From a bacterium (GTDB taxonomy: Bacteria > Bacteroidota > Ignavibacteria > Kapaibacteriales > UBA2268), in the NCBI GenBank assembly GCA_030426865.1, contig JAUHXN010000118.1:1-8511 (forward strand): a DNA stretch of 8,511 nt, read 5' to 3'. Position numbers and translations under genes: made by a program. Below are positions 7,243-8,511 of this stretch, one piece after another. How positions within the stretch are numbered: the stretch's first letter is position 1; each line of letters opens with the position of its first letter. A model generated the notes under the pieces. That model did not search any database, had not been told where the DNA came from, and saw nothing but the letters and a program-made list of their open reading frames with translations.

Positions 7243-8511
7243 TATTTCTGAGAATAGCCTCTATAATCATATTACTAATGAAGAAATTTCATTATACAAA
7301 TCTCTTGATAAGAAAAACAAAAGCAAATTACTACTTTTTATCTCTTTGACAGTACTATTAGTAATCATATTAGGTTTATTTCTCCCTTGGACACAAAATA
7401 TAGATGCTAAAGGATATGTAACTACTATAAATCCTTCCCAACAACCTCAATCTATACAATCTGTTATATCAGGAAGACTTGAATCTTGGTATGTACAAGA
7501 AGGTGATTTTGTCAATGAAGGTGATACTATTGTATTTATTTCGGAAGTAAAAAGTGAGTATTTTGACCCTAATTTAGTTGAAAGAACTAATGAGCAAGTT
7601 AATGCAAATATTGAAAGTATTCAATCTTATGAAGAAAAAGTAAAATCTATTGAATTGCAACAGAAAGCAATGATTCAGAATAGAGATTTAAAGATTGAAA
7701 CTACTAAAAACAAGATAATTCAGATAAGAAGAGAAATTGTTAGTGATAGCATTGATTTAGCAGCTTATGAGTTAATGCTTGATGTCGCAAATAAACAATA
7801 TGTTCGAACTAAAGAACTTTATGAAAAAGGAATAAAGTCTAAAACAGATCTAGAGACAAAAAGCGTCAAACAAAGAGAAATGACTTCTAAAGTAGTTGTC
7901 CAAAAAAACAAGTTAGACAATCAAACTAACAAACTACTTAATCTTGAATTGGAGTTATCATCTATTAAAGCTGAGTACGCGGATAAAATAGCTAAGTCAG
8001 AATCTGATAAGTTTTCAGCTATATCAAGTAAGCTAGATACAAGAGCAAAAGCCGCTAAACTAAAAAACAGTTTAAGTAATTACGAAGTCAGACAGAAGTA
8101 TTATTATATAACTGCACCACAATCGGGATACATCACGAAAGCTATTAAAAAAGGTATAGGCGAGATAATAAAAGAAGGTACTGATATCGTTACAATTATG
8201 CCAAAAAGTTTCGATTTAGCTATTGAGATTTATGTCAAACCAATGGACTTACCATTAATTTTCAAAGAAGAAAAGACAAGGATTCAATTCGATGGATGGC
8301 CAGCAGTTGTTTTCAGTGGTTGGCCTAATATATCAACGGGTACTTATGGTGGAGTCGTAGTTGCTGTCGATAGAATAATAAGTAAGAACGGTTTATATAG
8401 AGTTTTAATTGCTCCGAATGATGATGGTAAGAAATGGCCAGATGTTTTACGTGTAGGTTCAGGAGCTAAAGCTTTTGTACTTCTTAGAGATGTACCTCTA
8501 TGGTATGAACT
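7235..8511 (+). CDS. HlyD-family membrane fusion (periplasmic adaptor) protein, C-terminus cut by the window edge
   Basis: The frame is open for 425 codons plus two bases to the right edge. Residues 1-30 are cytoplasmic, about 31-50 form one membrane anchor, and about 74-104 are the first half of a biotinyl-lipoyl-like domain (I-S-G-R-L-E-S-W-Y-V-Q-E-G-D-F-V-N-E-G-D). A long, Lys/Glu/Gln-rich coiled-coil hairpin follows at about 113-290, then the second lipoyl half (T-A-P-Q-S-G-Y-I-T-K, about 293-322), then a beta-barrel with two GWP motifs (354-356 and 362-364). The visible end, V-P-L-W-Y-E, resembles the conserved tail of this family, so I infer that only about 20 residues are missing. Adaptors of this type link an inner-membrane ABC exporter to a TolC-like channel; the partner here is the overlapping upstream gene. 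The start is fixed by the strong ribosome-binding site at 7223-7231 and the 8-base overlap. No cargo is indicated. Confidence 0.88.
   Translation, partial: MLNISENSLYNHITNEEISLYKSLDKKNKSKLLLFISLTVLLVIILGLFLPWTQNIDAKGYVTTINPSQQPQSIQSVISGRLESWYVQEGDFVNEGDTIVFISEVKSEYFDPNLVERTNEQVNANIESIQSYEEKVKSIELQQKAMIQNRDLKIETTKNKIIQIRREIVSDSIDLAAYELMLDVANKQYVRTKELYEKGIKSKTDLETKSVKQREMTSKVVVQKNKLDNQTNKLLNLELELSSIKAEYADKIAKSESDKFSAISSKLDTRAKAAKLKNSLSNYEVRQKYYYITAPQSGYITKAIKKGIGEIIKEGTDIVTIMPKSFDLAIEIYVKPMDLPLIFKEEKTRIQFDGWPAVVFSGWPNISTGTYGGVVVAVDRIISKNGLYRVLIAPNDDGKKWPDVLRVGSGAKAFVLLRDVPLWYE

Overview
The window is AT-rich (roughly two thirds A+T by eye) and its gene content points to Bacteroidota or a close relative in the FCB group (Ignavibacteria/Kapaibacteria cannot be excluded). 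The indicators are a TonB-dependent receptor with an N-terminal carboxypeptidase-regulatory-like domain, a DUF4249-like surface lipoprotein directly behind it, a TAnnTTTG-type promoter, mostly weak Shine-Dalgarno sequences, and an ABC-exporter/HlyD pair of a type I associate with Bacteroidota. No RNA genes, insertion sequences, CRISPR arrays or phage genes are visible. Almost all of the sequence is coding.

Layout. Positions 1-3443 are on the minus strand. Read in the direction of transcription they hold an outer-membrane TonB-dependent receptor (3443-1185), a lipoprotein 8 bp behind it (1176-292), and the start of a small, very basic unknown protein that runs off the left edge (219-1). The small gene has its own good Bacteroidota-type promoter. 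Positions 3444-3582 are a divergent intergenic region. From there everything is on the plus strand: a PLP-dependent Cys/Met-metabolism enzyme (about 3583-4830), a secreted TPR-like protein of unknown role 18 bp behind it (4849-5463), a 135-bp AT-rich gap, an ABC exporter-like protein (5599-7242), and an overlapping HlyD-type membrane fusion protein (7235 to the right edge, lacking only its last residues).

How the genes work together. The receptor and lipoprotein probably form one outer-membrane uptake complex; the substrate cannot be read from sequence. The PLP enzyme acts on sulfur amino acids in the cytoplasm and may share an operon with the secreted protein. The ABC protein and HlyD adaptor should form the inner-membrane part of a tripartite export system; a TolC-like outer-membrane partner would be expected downstream but lies outside the window.

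The most interesting point is that the nucleotide-binding domain of the ABC protein has lost nearly every catalytic motif (Walker A glycines, Q-loop Gln, LSGGQ, Walker B Asp, catalytic Glu, switch His), yet the gene is open, full length and translationally coupled to the HlyD gene. This suggests a retained pseudo-ATPase rather than a decaying gene.
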